A DNA stretch of 64,000 bases from Mercurialis annua (Eukaryota; Streptophyta; Magnoliopsida; Malpighiales; Euphorbiaceae): positions 43,546,001 through 43,610,000 of the forward strand of contig NC_065577.1 in NCBI RefSeq assembly GCF_937616625.2, written 5' to 3'. Position 1 is the first letter of the stretch. Each line of letters begins with the position of its first letter. Shown one piece after another: positions 14,184 through 27,673 of the stretch. The notes beneath the pieces are model-generated. The model saw only the letters and a program-made list of their open reading frames with translations, was not told the DNA's origin and did no database searches. Both the position numbers and the translations under genes were made by a program.

Positions 14184-17100
14184 GCTCGATAAGTTATTTG
14201 TTATTCGGACAATGTTTGTAGTTGGGATTATTTATAATCATAGAAAAGTGATTTGATAAATAAATTATCGTTTTATCCCGTTTTTGGGACTTTTCTGCAT
14301 TCCCCAAAATTGGTCATGGAGGGGAATTTGGGCGCGTTTACTGACCCCCTACGTGTACCTGATGAAGTTGGAACCTAAGCGGAAGTTATCGATGGTGTTT
14401 CCGAAAATAAGAATGTTCAATTGGTTTGGTAATCAGACTAATTTAAGTTACCGTTTTGATAGCCCGAAGTAGGCTAGAAAAGGGATTTTCGAAAAGTTGA
14501 GTTTAACTAGGAATTTTGTTAGCTCGATAAGTTATCGGTTATTCGGACAACGTTTCTAGTTGGGATTATTTAAAATAATAGAAAAGTTATTTGATAAATT
14601 AATTATTGTTTTATCCCGTTTTTGGGGCTTTTTTGCATTCCCCAAAACAGCTCAGGAAGGGGAGTTTGGGTGCGTTTTTTGACCCCTTACGCGTACCAGA
14701 TCAAGTTGGAACCTAAACGGAAGTTTTAGACAGTGTTGCAGACAATTAAAATGTCTATTTAGTTTTGTAATCAGACTGTTTTATGTAAGTGGTTTGATAG
14801 TCCGAAATAGGATAAAAGGGATTTTTTAAAAGTTGTGTTTAACTAGGAATTTTGTTAGCTCGATAAATTATCGGTTATTCGGACAACGTCTCTAGTTGGG
14901 ATTATTGAAAATCATATAAAAGTTATTTGATAAATTAATTATCGTTTTATCCTGTTTTTGGGGCTAGTCTGCATTCCCCAAAACAGCTCAGGGAGGAGAG
15001 TTTGGGTGTGTTTTTTGACCCCCTACGCGTACCGGATGAAGTTGGAACTTAAACGGAAGTTATCAATGGTGTTTCCGAAAATAAGAATGTTCAATTGGTT
15101 TGGTAATCAAACTAATTTAAGTTAGCGTTTTGATAGCCCGAAGTAGGCTAGAAAAGGGATTTTTGAAAGGTTGTGTTTAACTAGGAATTTTGTTAGCTCG
15201 ATAAATTATCGGTTATTCGGACAACGTCTCTAGTTGGGATTATTGAAAATCATATAAAAGTTATTTGATAAATTAATTATCGTTTTATCCTGTTTTTGAG
15301 GCTAGTCTGCATTCCCCAAAACAGCTCAGGGAGGAGAGTTTTGGTGTGTTTTTTGACCCCCTACGCGTACCGGATGAAGTTGGAACTTAAACGGAAGTTT
15401 TAGAAGGTGTTGAGAAAAATAAGAATTTTCAATTATTTTGGTAATCAGACTGTTTTAAGTAAGCGTTTTGATAGCCCGAAGTAGGCTAGAAAAGGGATTT
15501 TTGAAAAGTTGAGTTTAACTAGGAATTTTGTTAGCTCGATAAGTTATTTGTTATTCGGACAATGTTTCTAGTTGGGATTATTTATAATCATAGAAAAGTG
15601 ATTTGATAAATAAATTATCGTTTTATCCCGTTTTTGGGACTTTTCTGCATTCCCCAAAATTGCTCAGGGAGGGGAATTTGGGCGCGTTTACTGACCCCCT
15701 ACGTGTACCAGATGAAGTTGGAACCTAAGCGGAAGTTATCGATGGTGTTTCCGAAAAGAAGAATGTTCAATTGGTTTGGTAATCAGACTAATTTAAGTTA
15801 GCGTTTTGATAGCCCGAAGTAGGCTAGAAAAGGGATTTTTGAAAAGTTGTGTTTAACTAGGAATTTTGTTAGCTCGATAAATTATCGGTTATTCGAACAA
15901 CGTCTCTCATTGGGATTATTGAAGATCATATAAAAGTTATTTGATAAATTAATTATCGTTTTATCCTGTTTTTGGGGCTAGTCTGCATTCCCCAAAACAG
16001 CTCAGGGAGGAGAGTTTGGGTGTGTTTTTTGACCCCCTACGCGTACCGGATGAAGTTGGAACTTAAACGGAAATTTTAGAAGGTGTTGAAAAAAATAAGA
16101 ATATTCAATTATTTTGATAATCAGACTGTTTTAAGTAAGCGTTTTGATAGCTCGAAGTAGGCTAGAAAAGGGGTTTTTAAAAAGTTGAGTTTAACTAGGA
16201 ATTTTGTTAGCTCGATAAGTTATTTGTTATTCGGACAATGTTTGTAGTTGGGATTATTTATAATCATAGAAAAGTGATTTGATAAATAAATTATCGTTTT
16301 ATCCCGTTTTTGGGACTTTTCTGCATTCCCCAAAATTGGGCATGGAGGGGAATTTGGGCGCGTTTACTGACCCCCTACGTGTACCTGATGAAGTTGGAAC
16401 CTAAGCGGAAGTTATCGATGGTGTTTCCGAAAATAAGAATGTTCAATTGGTTTGGTAATCAGACTAATTTAAGTTAGCGTTTTGATAGCCCGAAGTAGGC
16501 TAGAAAAGGGATTTTCGAAAAGTTGAGTTTAACTAGGAATTTTGTTAGCTCGATAAGTTATCGGTTATTCGGACAACGTTTCTAGTTGGGATTATTTAAA
16601 ATAATAGAAAAGTTATTTGATAAATTAATTATTGTTTTATCCCATTTTGGGGCTTTTCTGCATTCCCCAAAACAGCTCAGGGAGGGGAGTTTGGGTGCGT
16701 TTTTTGACCCCTTACGCGTACCAGATCAAGTTGGAACCTAAACGGAAGTTTTAGACAGTGTTGCAGACAATTAAAATGTCTATTTAGTTTTGTAATCAGA
16801 CTGTTTTTAGTAAGTGGTTTGATAGTCCGAAATAGGATAGAAAAGGGATTTTTTAAAAGTTGTGTTTAACTAGGAATTTTGTTAGCTCGATAAATTATCG
16901 GCTATTCGGACAACGTCTCTCATTGGGATTATTGAAGATCATATAAAAGTTATTTGATAAATTAATTATCGTTTTATCCTGTTTTTGGGGCTAGTCTGCA
17001 TTCCCCAAAATAGCTCAGGGAGGAGAGTTTGGGTGTGTTTTTTGACCCCCTACGCGTACCGGATGAAGTTGGAACTTAAACGGAAGTTTTAGAAGGTGTT

Positions 17101-18235
17101 GAAAAAAATAAGAATATTCAATTATTTTGATAATCAGACTGTTTTAAGTAAGCGTTTTGATAGCTCGAAGTAGGCTAGAAAAGGGGTTTTTAAAAAGTTG
17201 AGTTTAACTAGGAATTTTGTTAGCTCGATAAGTTATTTGTTATTCGGACAATGTTTGTAGTTGGGATTATTTATAATCATAGAAAAGTGATTTGATAAAT
17301 AAATTATCGTTTTATCCCGTTTTTGGGACTTTTCTGCATTCCCCAAAATTGGGCATGGAGGGGAATTTGGGCGCGTTTACTGACCCCCTACGTGTACCTG
17401 ATGAAGTTGGAACCTAAGCGGAAGTTATCGATGGTGTTTCCGAAAATAAGAATGTTCAATTGGTTTGGTAATCAGACTAATTTAAGTTAGCGTTTTGATA
17501 GCCCGAAGTAGGCTAGAAAAGGGATTTTCGAAAAGTTGAGTTTAACTAGGAATTTTGTTAGCTCGATAAGTTATCGGTTATTCGGACAACGTTTCTAGTT
17601 GGGATTATTTAAAATAATAGAAAAGTTATTTGATAAATTAATTATTGTTTTATCCCATTTTGGGGCTTTTCTGCATTCCCCAAAACAGCTCAGGGAGGGG
17701 AGTTTGGGTGCGTTTTTTGACCCCTTACGCGTACCAGATCAAGTTGGAACCTAAACGGAAGTTTTAGACAGTGTTGCAGACAATTAAAATGTCTATTTAG
17801 TTTTGTAATCAGACTGTTTTTAGTAAGTGGTTTGATAGTCCGAAATAGGATAGAAAAGGGATTTTTTAAAAGTTGTGTTTAACTAGGAATTTTGTTAGCT
17901 CGATAAATTATCGGCTATTCGGACAACGTCTCTCATTGGGATTATTGAAGATCATATAAAAGTTATTTGATAAATTAATTATCGTTTTATCCTGTTTTTG
18001 GGGCTAGTCTGCATTCCCCAAAATAGCTCAGGGAGGAGAGTTTGGGTGTGTTTTTTGACCCCCTACGCGTACCGGATGAAGTTGGAACTTAAACGGAAGT
18101 TTTAGAAGGTGTTGAAAAAAATAAGAATATTCAATTATTTTGATAATCAGACTGTTTTAAGTAAGCGTTTTGATAGCTCGAAGTAGGCTAGAAAAGGGGT
18201 TTTTAAAAAGTTGAGTTTAACTAGGAATTTTGTTA
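14184..18235. repeat. Mosaic superblock 1, 12 monomers, 4052 bp
   Basis: Monomer order and starts: A 14184, B 14522, C/A chimera 14858, C 15196, A 15534, C 15872, A 16210, B 16548, C 16885, A 17223, B 17561, C 17898. The leading A carries GTTACCG where other A copies have GTTAGCG, and the B after it is 336 bp because it reads GGATAAAAGGG in place of GGATAGAAAAGGG. The A at 15534 is followed directly by C, skipping B. The A copies at 16210 and 17223 share TTGGGCATGG. The strict ABC order of the left flank ends here. Confidence 0.88.
14858..15195. repeat. Chimeric C/A satellite monomer
   Basis: The first half matches type C (ATAAATTATCGG, GGGAGGAGAG, GGAACTTAAAC). From GGAAGTTATCAATGG on it matches type A (GTTTCCGAAAATAAG, ACTAATTTAAGTTAGCG). 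The switch falls in the shared CGGAAGTT. The last bases (GGTTGTGTTT) are B-like and the next monomer is C. The full length is kept at 338 bp, as expected for in-register unequal exchange or gene conversion between monomer types. Confidence 0.85.
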
Positions 18236-18909
18236 GCTCGATAAGTTATTTGTTATTCGGACAATGTTTGTAGTTGGGATTATTTATAATCATAGAAAAG
18301 TGATTTGACAAATAAATTATCGTTTTATCCCGTTTTTGGGACTTTTCTGCATTCCCCAAAATTGGTCATGGAGGGGAATTTGGGCGCGTTTACTGACCCC
18401 CTACGTGTACCTGATGAAGTTGGAACCTAAGCGGAAGTTATCGATGGTGTTTCCGAAAATAAGAATGTTCAATTGGTTTGGTAATCAGACTAATTTAAGT
18501 TACCGTTTTGATAGCCCGAAGTAGGCTAGAAAAGGGATTTTCGAAAAGTTGAGTTTAACTAGGAATTTTGTTAGCTCGATAAGTTATCGGTTATTCGGAC
18601 AACGTTTCTAGTTGGGATTATTTAAAATAATAGAAAAGTTATTTGATAAATTAATTATTGTTTTATCCCGTTTTTGGGGCTTTTTTGCATTCCCCAAAAC
18701 AGCTCAGGAAGGGGAGTTTGGGTGCGTTTTTTGACCCCTTACGCGTACCAGATCAAGTTGGAACCTAAACGGAAGTTTTAGACAGTGTTGCAGACAATTA
18801 AAATGTCTATTTAGTTTTGTAATCAGACTGTTTTATGTAAGTGGTTTGATAGTCCGAAATAGGATAAAAGGGATTTTTTAAAAGTTGTGTTTAACTAGGA
18901 ATTTTGTTA

Positions 18910-19247
18910 GCTCGATAAATTATCGGTTATTCGGACAACGTCTCTAGTTGGGATTATTGAAAATCATATAAAAGTTATTTGATAAATTAATTATCGTTTT
19001 ATCCTGTTTTTGGGGCTAGTCTGCATTCCCCAAAACAGCTCAGGGAGGAGAGTTTGGGTGTGTTTTTTGACCCCCTACGCGTACCGGATGAAGTTGGAAC
19101 TTAAACGGAAGTTATCAATGGTGTTTCCGAAAATAAGAATGTTCAATTGGTTTGGTAATCAAACTAATATAAGTTAGCGTTTTGATAGCCCGAAGTAGGC
19201 TAGAAAAGGGATTTTTGAAAGGTTGTGTTTAACTAGGAATTTTGTTA
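18910..19247. repeat. Chimeric C/A satellite monomer, second copy
   Basis: It has the same structure and switch point as the chimera at 14858 and differs by isolated bases such as ACTAATATAAG. It occupies the same third position after the marker A and the 336-bp B, so it was copied as part of the superblock and did not arise twice. Confidence 0.85.
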
Positions 19248-19585
19248 GCTCGATAAATTATCGGTTATTCGGACAACGTCTCTAGTTGGGATTATTGAAA
19301 ATCATATAAAAGTTATTTGATAAATTAATTATCGTTTTATCCTGTTTTTGAGGCTAGTCTGCATTCCCCAAAACAGCTCAGGGAGGAGAGTTTTGGTGTG
19401 TTTTTTGACCCCCTACGCGTACCGGATGAAGTTGGAACTTAAACGGAAGTTTTAGAAGGTGTTGAGAAAAATAAGAATTTTCAATTATTTTGGTAATCAG
19501 ACTGTTTTAAGTAAGCGTTTTGATAGCCCGAAGTAGGCTAGAAAAGGGATTTTTGAAAAGTTTAGTTTAACTAGGAATTTTGTAA

Positions 19586-19906
19586 GCTCGATAAGTTTTT
19601 TGTTATTCGGACAATGTTTCTAGTTGGGATTATTTATAATCATAGAAAAGTGATTTGATAAATAAATTATTGTTTTATCCCGTTTTTGGGACTTTTCTGC
19701 ATTCCCCCAAATTTGGGCGCGTTTACTGACCCCCTACGTGTACTAGATGAAGTTGGAACCTAAGCGGAAGTTATCGATGGTGTTTCCGAAAATAAGAATG
19801 TTCAATTGGTTTGGTAATCAGACTAATTTAAGTTAGCGTTTTGATAGCCCGAAGTAGGCTAGAAAAGGGATTTTTGAAAAGTTGTGTTTAACTAGGAATT
19901 TTGTTA
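19586..19906. repeat. Type A monomer with 17-bp net internal deletion (copy 1)
   Basis: The monomer is 321 bp. The stretch between GCATTCCCC and AATTTGGGCG is reduced to two bases, removing the TTGCTCAGGGAGGGG segment and the right half of the conserved hairpin. It also carries TGTAAGCTCGATAAGTTTTTTG at its start, spanning the monomer boundary, and TACTAGATG in place of TACCAGATG. Sister copies lie at 28686 and 30157. Confidence 0.88.
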
Positions 19907-22607
19907 GCTCGATAAATTATCGGTTATTCGGACAACGTCTCTAGTTGGGATTATTGAAAATCATATAAAAGTTATTTGATAAATTAATTATCGTTTTATC
20001 CTGTTTTTGGGGCTAGTCTGCATTCCCCAAAACAGCTCAGGGAGGAGAGTTTGGGTGTGTTTTTTGACCCCCTACGCGTACCGGATGAAGTTGGAACTTA
20101 AACGGAAGTTTTAGAAGGTGTTGAGAAAAATAAGAATATTCAATTATTTTGGTAATCAGACTGTTTTAAGTAAGCGTTTTGATAGCCCGTAGTAGGCTAG
20201 AAAAGGGATTTTTGAAAAGTTGAGTTTAACTAGGAATTTTGTTATCTCGATAAGTTATTTGTTATTCGGAAAATGTTTCTAGTTGGGATTATTTATAATC
20301 ATAGAAAAGTGATTTGATAAATAAATTATCGTTTTATCCCGTTTTTGGGACTTTTCTGCATTCCCCAAAATTGCTCAGGGAGGGGAATTTGGGCGCGTTT
20401 ACTGACCCCCTACGTGTACCAGATGAAGTTGGAACCTAAGCGGAAGTTATCGATGGTGTTTCCGAAAATAAGAAAGTTCAATTGGTTTGGTAATCAGACT
20501 AATTTAAGTTAGCGTTTTGATAGCCCGAAGTAGGCTAGAAAAGGATTTTTGAAAAGTTGTGTTTAACTAGGAATTTTGTTAGCTCGATAAATTATCGGTT
20601 ATTCGGACAACGTCTCTAGTTGGGATTATTGAAAATCATATAAAAGTTATTTGATAAATTAATTATCGTTTTATCCTGTTTTTGGGGCTAGTCTGCATTC
20701 CCCAAAACAGCTCAGGGAGGAGAGTTTGGGTGTGTTTTTTGACCCCCTACGCGTACCGGATGAAGTTGGAACTTAAACGGAAGTTTTAGAAGGTGTTGAG
20801 AAAAATAAGAATATTCAATTATTTTGGTAATCAGACTGTTTTAAGTAAGCGTTTTGATAGCCCGTAGTAGGCTAGAAAAGGGATTTTTGAAAAGTTGAGT
20901 TTAACTAGGAATTTTGTTATCTCGATAAGTTATTTGTTATTCGGAAAATGTTTCTAGTTGGGATTATTTATTATCATAGAAAAGTGATTTGATAAATAAA
21001 TTATCGTTTTATCCCGTTTTTGGGACTTTTCTGCATTCCCCAAAATTGCTCAGGGAGGGGAATTTGGGCGCGTTTACTGACCCCCTACGTGTACCAGATG
21101 AAGTTGGAACCTAAGCGGAAGTTATCGATGGTGTTTCCGAAAAGAAGAATGTTCAATTGGTTTGGTAATCAGACTAATTTAAGTTAGCGTTTTGATAGCC
21201 CGAAGTAGGCTAGAAAAGGGATTTTGAAAAGTTGTGTTTAACTAGGAATTTTGTTAGCTCGATAAATTATCGGTTATTCGAACAACGTCTCTCATTGGGA
21301 TTATTGAAGATCATATAAAAGTTATTTGATAAATTAATTATCGTTTTATCCTGTTTTTGGGGCTAGTCTGCATTCCCCAAAACAGCTCAGGGAGGAGAGT
21401 TTGGGTGTGTTTTTTGACCCCCTACGCGTACCGGATGAAGTTGGAACTTAAACGGAAATTTTAGAAGGTGTTGAAAAAAATAAGAATATTCAATTATTTT
21501 GATAATCAGACTGTTTTAAGTAAGCGTTTTGATAGCTCGAAGTAGGCTAGAAAAGGGGTTTTTAAAAAGTTGAGTTTAACTAGGAATTTTGTTAGCTCGA
21601 TAAGTTATTTGTTATTCGGACAATGTTTGTAGTTGGGATTATTTATAATCATAGAAAAGTGATTTGATAAATAAATTATCGTTTTATCCCGTTTTTGGGA
21701 CTTTTCTGCATTCCCCAAAATTGGGCATGGAGGGGAATTTGGGCGCGTTTACTGACCCCCTACGTGTACCTGATGAAGTTGGAACCTAAGCGGAAGTTAT
21801 CGATGGTGTTTCCGAAAATAAGAATGTTCAATTGGTTTGGTAATCAGACTAATTTAAGTTAGCGTTTTGATAGCCCGAAGTAGGCTAGAAAAGGGATTTT
21901 CGAAAAGTTGAGTTTAACTAGGAATTTTGTTAGCTCGATAAGTTATCGGTTATTCGGACAACGTTTCTAGTTGGGATTATTTAAAATAATAGAAAAGTTA
22001 TTTGATAAATTAATTATTGTTTTATCCCATTTTGGGGCTTTTCTGCATTCCCCAAAACAGCTCAGGGAGGGGAGTTTGGGTGCGTTTTTTGACCCCTTAC
22101 GCGTACCAGATCAAGTTGGAACCTAAACGGAAGTTTTAGACAGTGTTGCAGACAATTAAAATGTCTATTTAGTTTTGTAATCAGACTGTTTTTAGTAATT
22201 GGTTTGATAGTCCGAAATAGGATAGAAAAGGGATTTTTTAAAACTTGTGTTTAACTAGGAATTTTGTTAGCTCGATAAATTATCGGCTATTCGGACAACG
22301 TCTCTCATTGGGATTATTGAAGATCATATAAAAGTTATTTGATAAATTAATTATCGTTTTATCCTGTTTTTGGGGCTAGTCTGCATTCCCCAAAATAGCT
22401 CAGGGAGGAGAGTTTGGGTGTGTTTTTTGACCCCCTACGCGTACCGGATGAAGTTGGAACTTAAACGGAAGTTTTAGAAGGTGTTGAAAAAAATAAGAAT
22501 ATTCAATTATTTTGATAATCAGACTGTTTTAAGTAAGCGTTTTGATAGCTCGAAGTAGGCTAGAAAAGGGGTTTTTAAAAAGTTGAGTTTAACTAGGAAT
22601 TTTGTTA

Positions 22608-23621
22608 GCTCGATAAGTTATTTGTTATTCGGACAATGTTTGTAGTTGGGATTATTTATAATCATAGAAAAGTGATTTGACAAATAAATTATCGTTTTAT
22701 CCCGTTTTTGGGACTTTTCTGCATTCCCCAAAATTGGTCATGGAGGGGAATTTGGGCGCGTTTACTGACCCCCTACGTGTACCTGATGAAGTTGGAACCT
22801 AAGCGGAAGTTATCGATGGTGTTTCCGAAAATAAGAATGTTCAATTGGTTTGGTAATCAGACTAATTTAAGTTACCGTTTTGATAGCCCGAAGTAGGCTA
22901 GAAAAGGGATTTTCGAAAAGTTGAGTTTAACTAGGAATTTTGTTAGCTCGATAAGTTATCGGTTATTCGGACAACGTTTCTAGTTGGGATTATTTAAAAT
23001 AATAGAAAAGTTATTTGATAAATTAATTATTGTTTTATCCCGTTTTTGGGGCTTTTTTGCATTCCCCAAAACAGCTCAGGAAGGGGAGTTTGGGTGCGTT
23101 TTTTGACCCCTTACGCGTACCAGATCAAGTTGGAACCTAAACGGAAGTTTTAGACAGTGTTGCAGACAATTAAAATGTCTATTTAGTTTTGTAATCAGAC
23201 TGTTTTTAGTAATTGGTTTGATAGTCCGAAATAGGATAGAAAAGGGATTTTTTAAAACTTGTGTTTAACTAGGAATTTTGTTAGCTCGATAAATTATCGG
23301 CTATTCGGACAACGTCTCTCATTGGGATTATTGAAGATCATATAAAAGTTATTTGATAAATTAATTATCGTTTTATCCTGTTTTTGGGGCTAGTCTGCAT
23401 TCCCCAAAATAGCTCAGGGAGGAGAGTTTGGGTGTGTTTTTTGACCCCCTACGCGTACCGGATGAAGTTGGAACTTAAACGGAAGTTTTAGAAGGTGTTG
23501 AAAAAAATAAGAATATTCAATTATTTTGATAATCAGACTGTTTTAAGTAAGCGTTTTGATAGCTCGAAGTAGGCTAGAAAAGGGGTTTTTAAAAAGTTGA
23601 GTTTAACTAGGAATTTTGTTA
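22608..23621. repeat. Single ABC trimer between superblocks (1014 bp)
   Basis: A starts at 22608 (marker GTTACCG), B at 22946 and C at 23284. The B is itself a mosaic: its left part has CCCGTTTTTGGGGCTTTTTTGC, as in the short B that usually follows this A, but its right part has TAGTAATTGG and AAAACTTGTG, the variant seen in the B at 21933. This places an exchange inside B between two neighbouring superblocks. Confidence 0.83.
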
Positions 23622-26600
23622 GCTCGATAAGTTATTTGTTATTCGGACAATGTTTGTAGTTGGGATTATTTATAATCATAGAAAAGTGATTTGACAAATA
23701 AATTATCGTTTTATCCCGTTTTTGGGACTTTTCTGCATTCCCCAAAATTGGTCATGGAGGGGAATTTGGGCGCGTTTACTGACCCCCTACGTGTACCTGA
23801 TGAAGTTGGAACCTAAGCGGAAGTTATCGATGGTGTTTCCGAAAATAAGAATGTTCAATTGGTTTGGTAATCAGACTAATTTAAGTTACCGTTTTGATAG
23901 CCCGAAGTAGGCTAGAAAAGGGATTTTCGAAAAGTTGAGTTTAACTAGGAATTTTGTTAGCTCGATAAGTTATCGGTTATTCGGACAACGTTTCTAGTTG
24001 GGATTATTTAAAATAATAGAAAAGTTATTTGATAAATTAATTATTGTTTTATCCCGTTTTTGGGGCTTTTTTGCATTCCCCAAAACAGCTCAGGAAGGGG
24101 AGTTTGGGTGCGTTTTTTGACCCCTTACGCGTACCAGATCAAGTTGGAACCTAAACGGAAGTTTTAGACAGTGTTGCAGACAATTAAAATGTCTATTTAG
24201 TTTTGTAATCAGACTGTTTTATGTAAGTGGTTTGATAGTCCGAAATAGGATAAAAGGGATTTTTTAAAAGTTGTGTTTAACTAGGAATTTTGTTAGCTCG
24301 ATAAATTATCGGTTATTCGGACAACGTCTCTAGTTGGGATTATTGAAAATCATATAAAAGTTATTTGATAAATTAATTATCGTCTTATCCTGTTTTTGGG
24401 GCTAGTCTGCATTCCCCAAAACAGCTCAGGGAGGAGAGTTTGGGTGTGTTTTTTGACCCCCTACGCGTACCGGATGAAGTTGGAACTTAAACGGAAGTTT
24501 TAGAAGGTGTTGAGAAAAATAAGAATATTCAATTATTTTGTTAATCAGACTGTTTTATGTAAGCGTTTTGATAGCCCGAAGTAGGGTAGAAAAGGGATTT
24601 TTGAAAAGTTGAGTTTAACTAGGAATTTTGTTAGCTCGATAAGTTATTTGTTATTCGGACAATGTTTCTAGTTGGGATTATTTATAATCATAGAAAAGTG
24701 ATTTGATAAATAAATTATCGTTTTATCCCGTTTTTGGGACTTTTCTGCATTCCCCAAAATTGCTCAGGGAGGGGAATTTGGGCGCGTTTACTGACCCCCT
24801 ACGTGTACCAGATGAAGTTGGAACCTAAGCGGAAGTTATCGATGGTGTTTCCGAAAAGAAGAATGTTCAATTGGTTTGGTAATCAGACTAATTTAAGTTA
24901 GCGTTTTGATAGCCCGAAGTAGGCTAGAAAAGGGATTTTTGAAAAGTTGTGTTTAACTAGGAATTTTGTTAGCTCGATAAATTATCGGTTATTCGAACAA
25001 CGTCTCTCATTGGGATTATTGAAGATCATATAAAAGTTATTTGATAAATTAATTATCGTTTTATCCTGTTTTTGGGGCTAGTCTGCATTCCCCAAAACAG
25101 CTCAGGGAGGAGAGTTTGGGTGTGTTTTTTGACCCCCTACGCGTACCGGATGAAGTTGGAACTTAAACGGAAATTTTAGAAGGTGTTGAAAAAAATAAGA
25201 ATATTCAATTATTTTGATAATCAGACTGTTTAAAGTAAGCGTTTTGATAGCTCGAAGTAGGCTAGAAAAGGGGTTTTTAAAAAGTTGAGTTTAACTAGGA
25301 ATTTTGTTAGCTCGATAAGTTATTTGTTATTCGGACAATGTTTGTAGTTGGGATTATTTATAATCATAGAAAAGTGATTTGATAAATAAATTATCGTTTT
25401 ATCCCGTTTTTGGGACTTTTCTGCATTCCCCAAAATTGGGCATGGAGGGGAATTTGGGCGCGTTTACTGACCCCCTACGTGTACCTGATGAAGTTGGAAC
25501 CTAAGCGGAAGTTATCGATGGTGTTTCCGAAAATAAGAATGTTCAATTGGTTTGGTAATCAGACTAATTTAAGTTAGCGTTTTGATAGCCCGAAGTAGGC
25601 TAGAAAAGGGATTTTCGAAAAGTTGAGTTTAACTAGGAATTTTGTTAGCTCGATAAGTTATCGGTTATTCGGACAACGTTTCTAGTTGGGATTATTTAAA
25701 ATAATAGAAAAGTTATTTGATAAATTAATTATTGTTTTATCCCATTTTGGGGCTTTTCTGCATTCCCCAAAACAGCTCAGGGAGGGGAGTTTGGGTGCGT
25801 TTTTTGACCCCTTACGCGTACCAGATCAAGTTGGAACCTAAACGGAAGTTTTAGACAGTGTTGCAGACAATTAAAATGTCTATTTAGTTTTGTAATCAGA
25901 CTGTTTTTAGTAAGTGGTTTGATAGTCCGAAATAGGATAGAAAAGGGATTTTTTAAAAGTTGTGTTTAACTAGGAATTTTGTTAGCTCGATAAATTATCG
26001 GCTATTCGGACAACGTCTCTCATTGGGATTATTGAAGATCATATAAAAGTTATTTGATAAATTAATTATCGTTTTATCCTGTTTTTGGGGCTAGTCTGCA
26101 TTCCCCAAAATAGCTCAGGGAGGAGAGTTTGGGTGTGTTTTTTGACCCCCTACGCGTACCGGATGAAGTTGGAACTTAAACGGAAGTTTTAGAAGGTGTT
26201 GAGAAAAATAAGAATATTCAATTATTTTGGTAATTAGACTGTTTTAAGTAAGCGTTTTGATAGCCCGTAGTAGGCTAGAAAAGGGATTTTTGAAAAGTTG
26301 AGTTTAACTAGGAATTTTGTTATCTCGATAAGTTATTTGTTATTCGGAAAATGTTTCTAGTTGGGATTATTTATAATCATAGAAAAGTGATTTGATAAAT
26401 AAATTATCGTTTTATCCCGTTTTTGGGACTTTTCTGCATTCCCCAAAATTGCTCAGGGAGGGGAATTTGGGCGCGTTTACTGACCCCCTACGTGTACCAG
26501 ATGAAGTTGGAACCTAAGCGGAAGTTATCGATGGTGTTTCCGAAAATAAGAAAGTTCAATTGGTTTGGTAATCAGACTAATTTAAGTTAGCGTTTTGATA

Positions 26601-27673
26601 GCCCGAAGTAGGCTAGAAAAGGATTTTTGAAAAGTTGTGTTTAACTAGGAATTTTGTTAGCTCGATAAATTATCGGTTATTCGGACAACGTCTCTAGTTG
26701 GGATTATAAAAAATCATATAAAAGTTATTTGATAAATTAATTATCGTTTTATCCTGTTTTTGGGGCTAGTCTGCATTCCCCAAAACAGCTCAGGGAGGAG
26801 AGTTTGGGTGTGTTTTTTGACCCCCTACGCGTACCGGATGAAGTTGGAACTTAAACGGAAGTTTTAGAAGGTGTTGAGAAAAATAAGAATATTCAATTAT
26901 TTTGGTAATCAGACTGTTTTAAGTAAGCGTTTTGATAGCCCGTAGTAGGCTAGAAAAGGGATTTTTGAAAAGTTGAGTTTAACTAGGAATTTTGTTATCT
27001 CGATAAGTTATTTGTTATTCGGAAAATGTTTCTAGTTGGGATTATTTATTATCATAGAAAAGTGATTTGATAAATAAATTATCGTTTTATCCCGTTTTTG
27101 GGACTTTTCTGCATTCCCCAAAATTGCTCAGGGAGGGGAATTTGGGCGCGTTTACTGACCCCCTACGTGTACCAGATGAAGTTGGAACCTAAGCGGAAGT
27201 TATCGATGGTGTTTCCGAAAAGAAGAATGTTCAATTGGTTTGGTAATCAGACTAATTTAAGTTAGCGTTTTGATAGCCCGAAGTAGGCTAGAAAAGGGAT
27301 TTTTGAAAAGTTGTGTTTAACTAGGAATTTTGTTAGCTCGATAAATTATCGGTTATTCGAACAACGTCTCTCATTGGGATTATTGAAGATCATATAAAAG
27401 TTATTTGATAAATTAATTATCGTTTTATCCTGTTTTTGGGGCTAGTCTGCATTCCCCAAAATAGCTCAGGGAGGAGAGTTTGGGTGTGTTTTTTGACCCC
27501 CTACGCGTACCGGATGAAGTTGGAACTTAAACGGAAGTTTTAGAAGGTGTTGAAAAAAATAAGAATATTCAATTATTTTGATAATCAGACTGTTTTAAGT
27601 AAGCGTTTTGATAGCTCGAAGTAGGCTAGAAAAGGGGTTTTTAAAAAGTTGAGTTTAACTAGGAATTTTGTTA
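23622..27673. repeat. Mosaic superblock 3, 12 monomers, 4052 bp
   Basis: Order and starts: A 23622, B 23960, C 24296, A 24634, C 24972, A 25310, B 25648, C 25985, A 26323, C 26660, A 26998, C 27336. The length equals superblock 1 exactly, yet the internal order differs (no C/A chimera, more AC pairs). The C at 24296 has CGTCTTATCC, GTTAATCAG and TTATGTAAGC, the variant that dominates the AC-dimer zone further right. Confidence 0.87.

Larger units (their letters stand above)
18236..22607. repeat. Mosaic superblock 2, 13 monomers, 4372 bp
   Basis: Order and starts: A 18236, B 18574, C/A chimera 18910, C 19248, deleted A 19586, C 19907, A 20245, C 20582, A 20920, C 21257, A 21595, B 21933, C 22270. 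It opens with the same A (GTTACCG), short B and chimera as superblock 1, so these share ancestry, but the middle differs: four consecutive A-C pairs replace other monomers. The A copies at 20245 and 20920 start with TATCTCGATAAG and have GGAAAATG in place of GGACAATG. The C copies at 20582 and 21257 each follow a one-base-shorter A. Confidence 0.87.
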
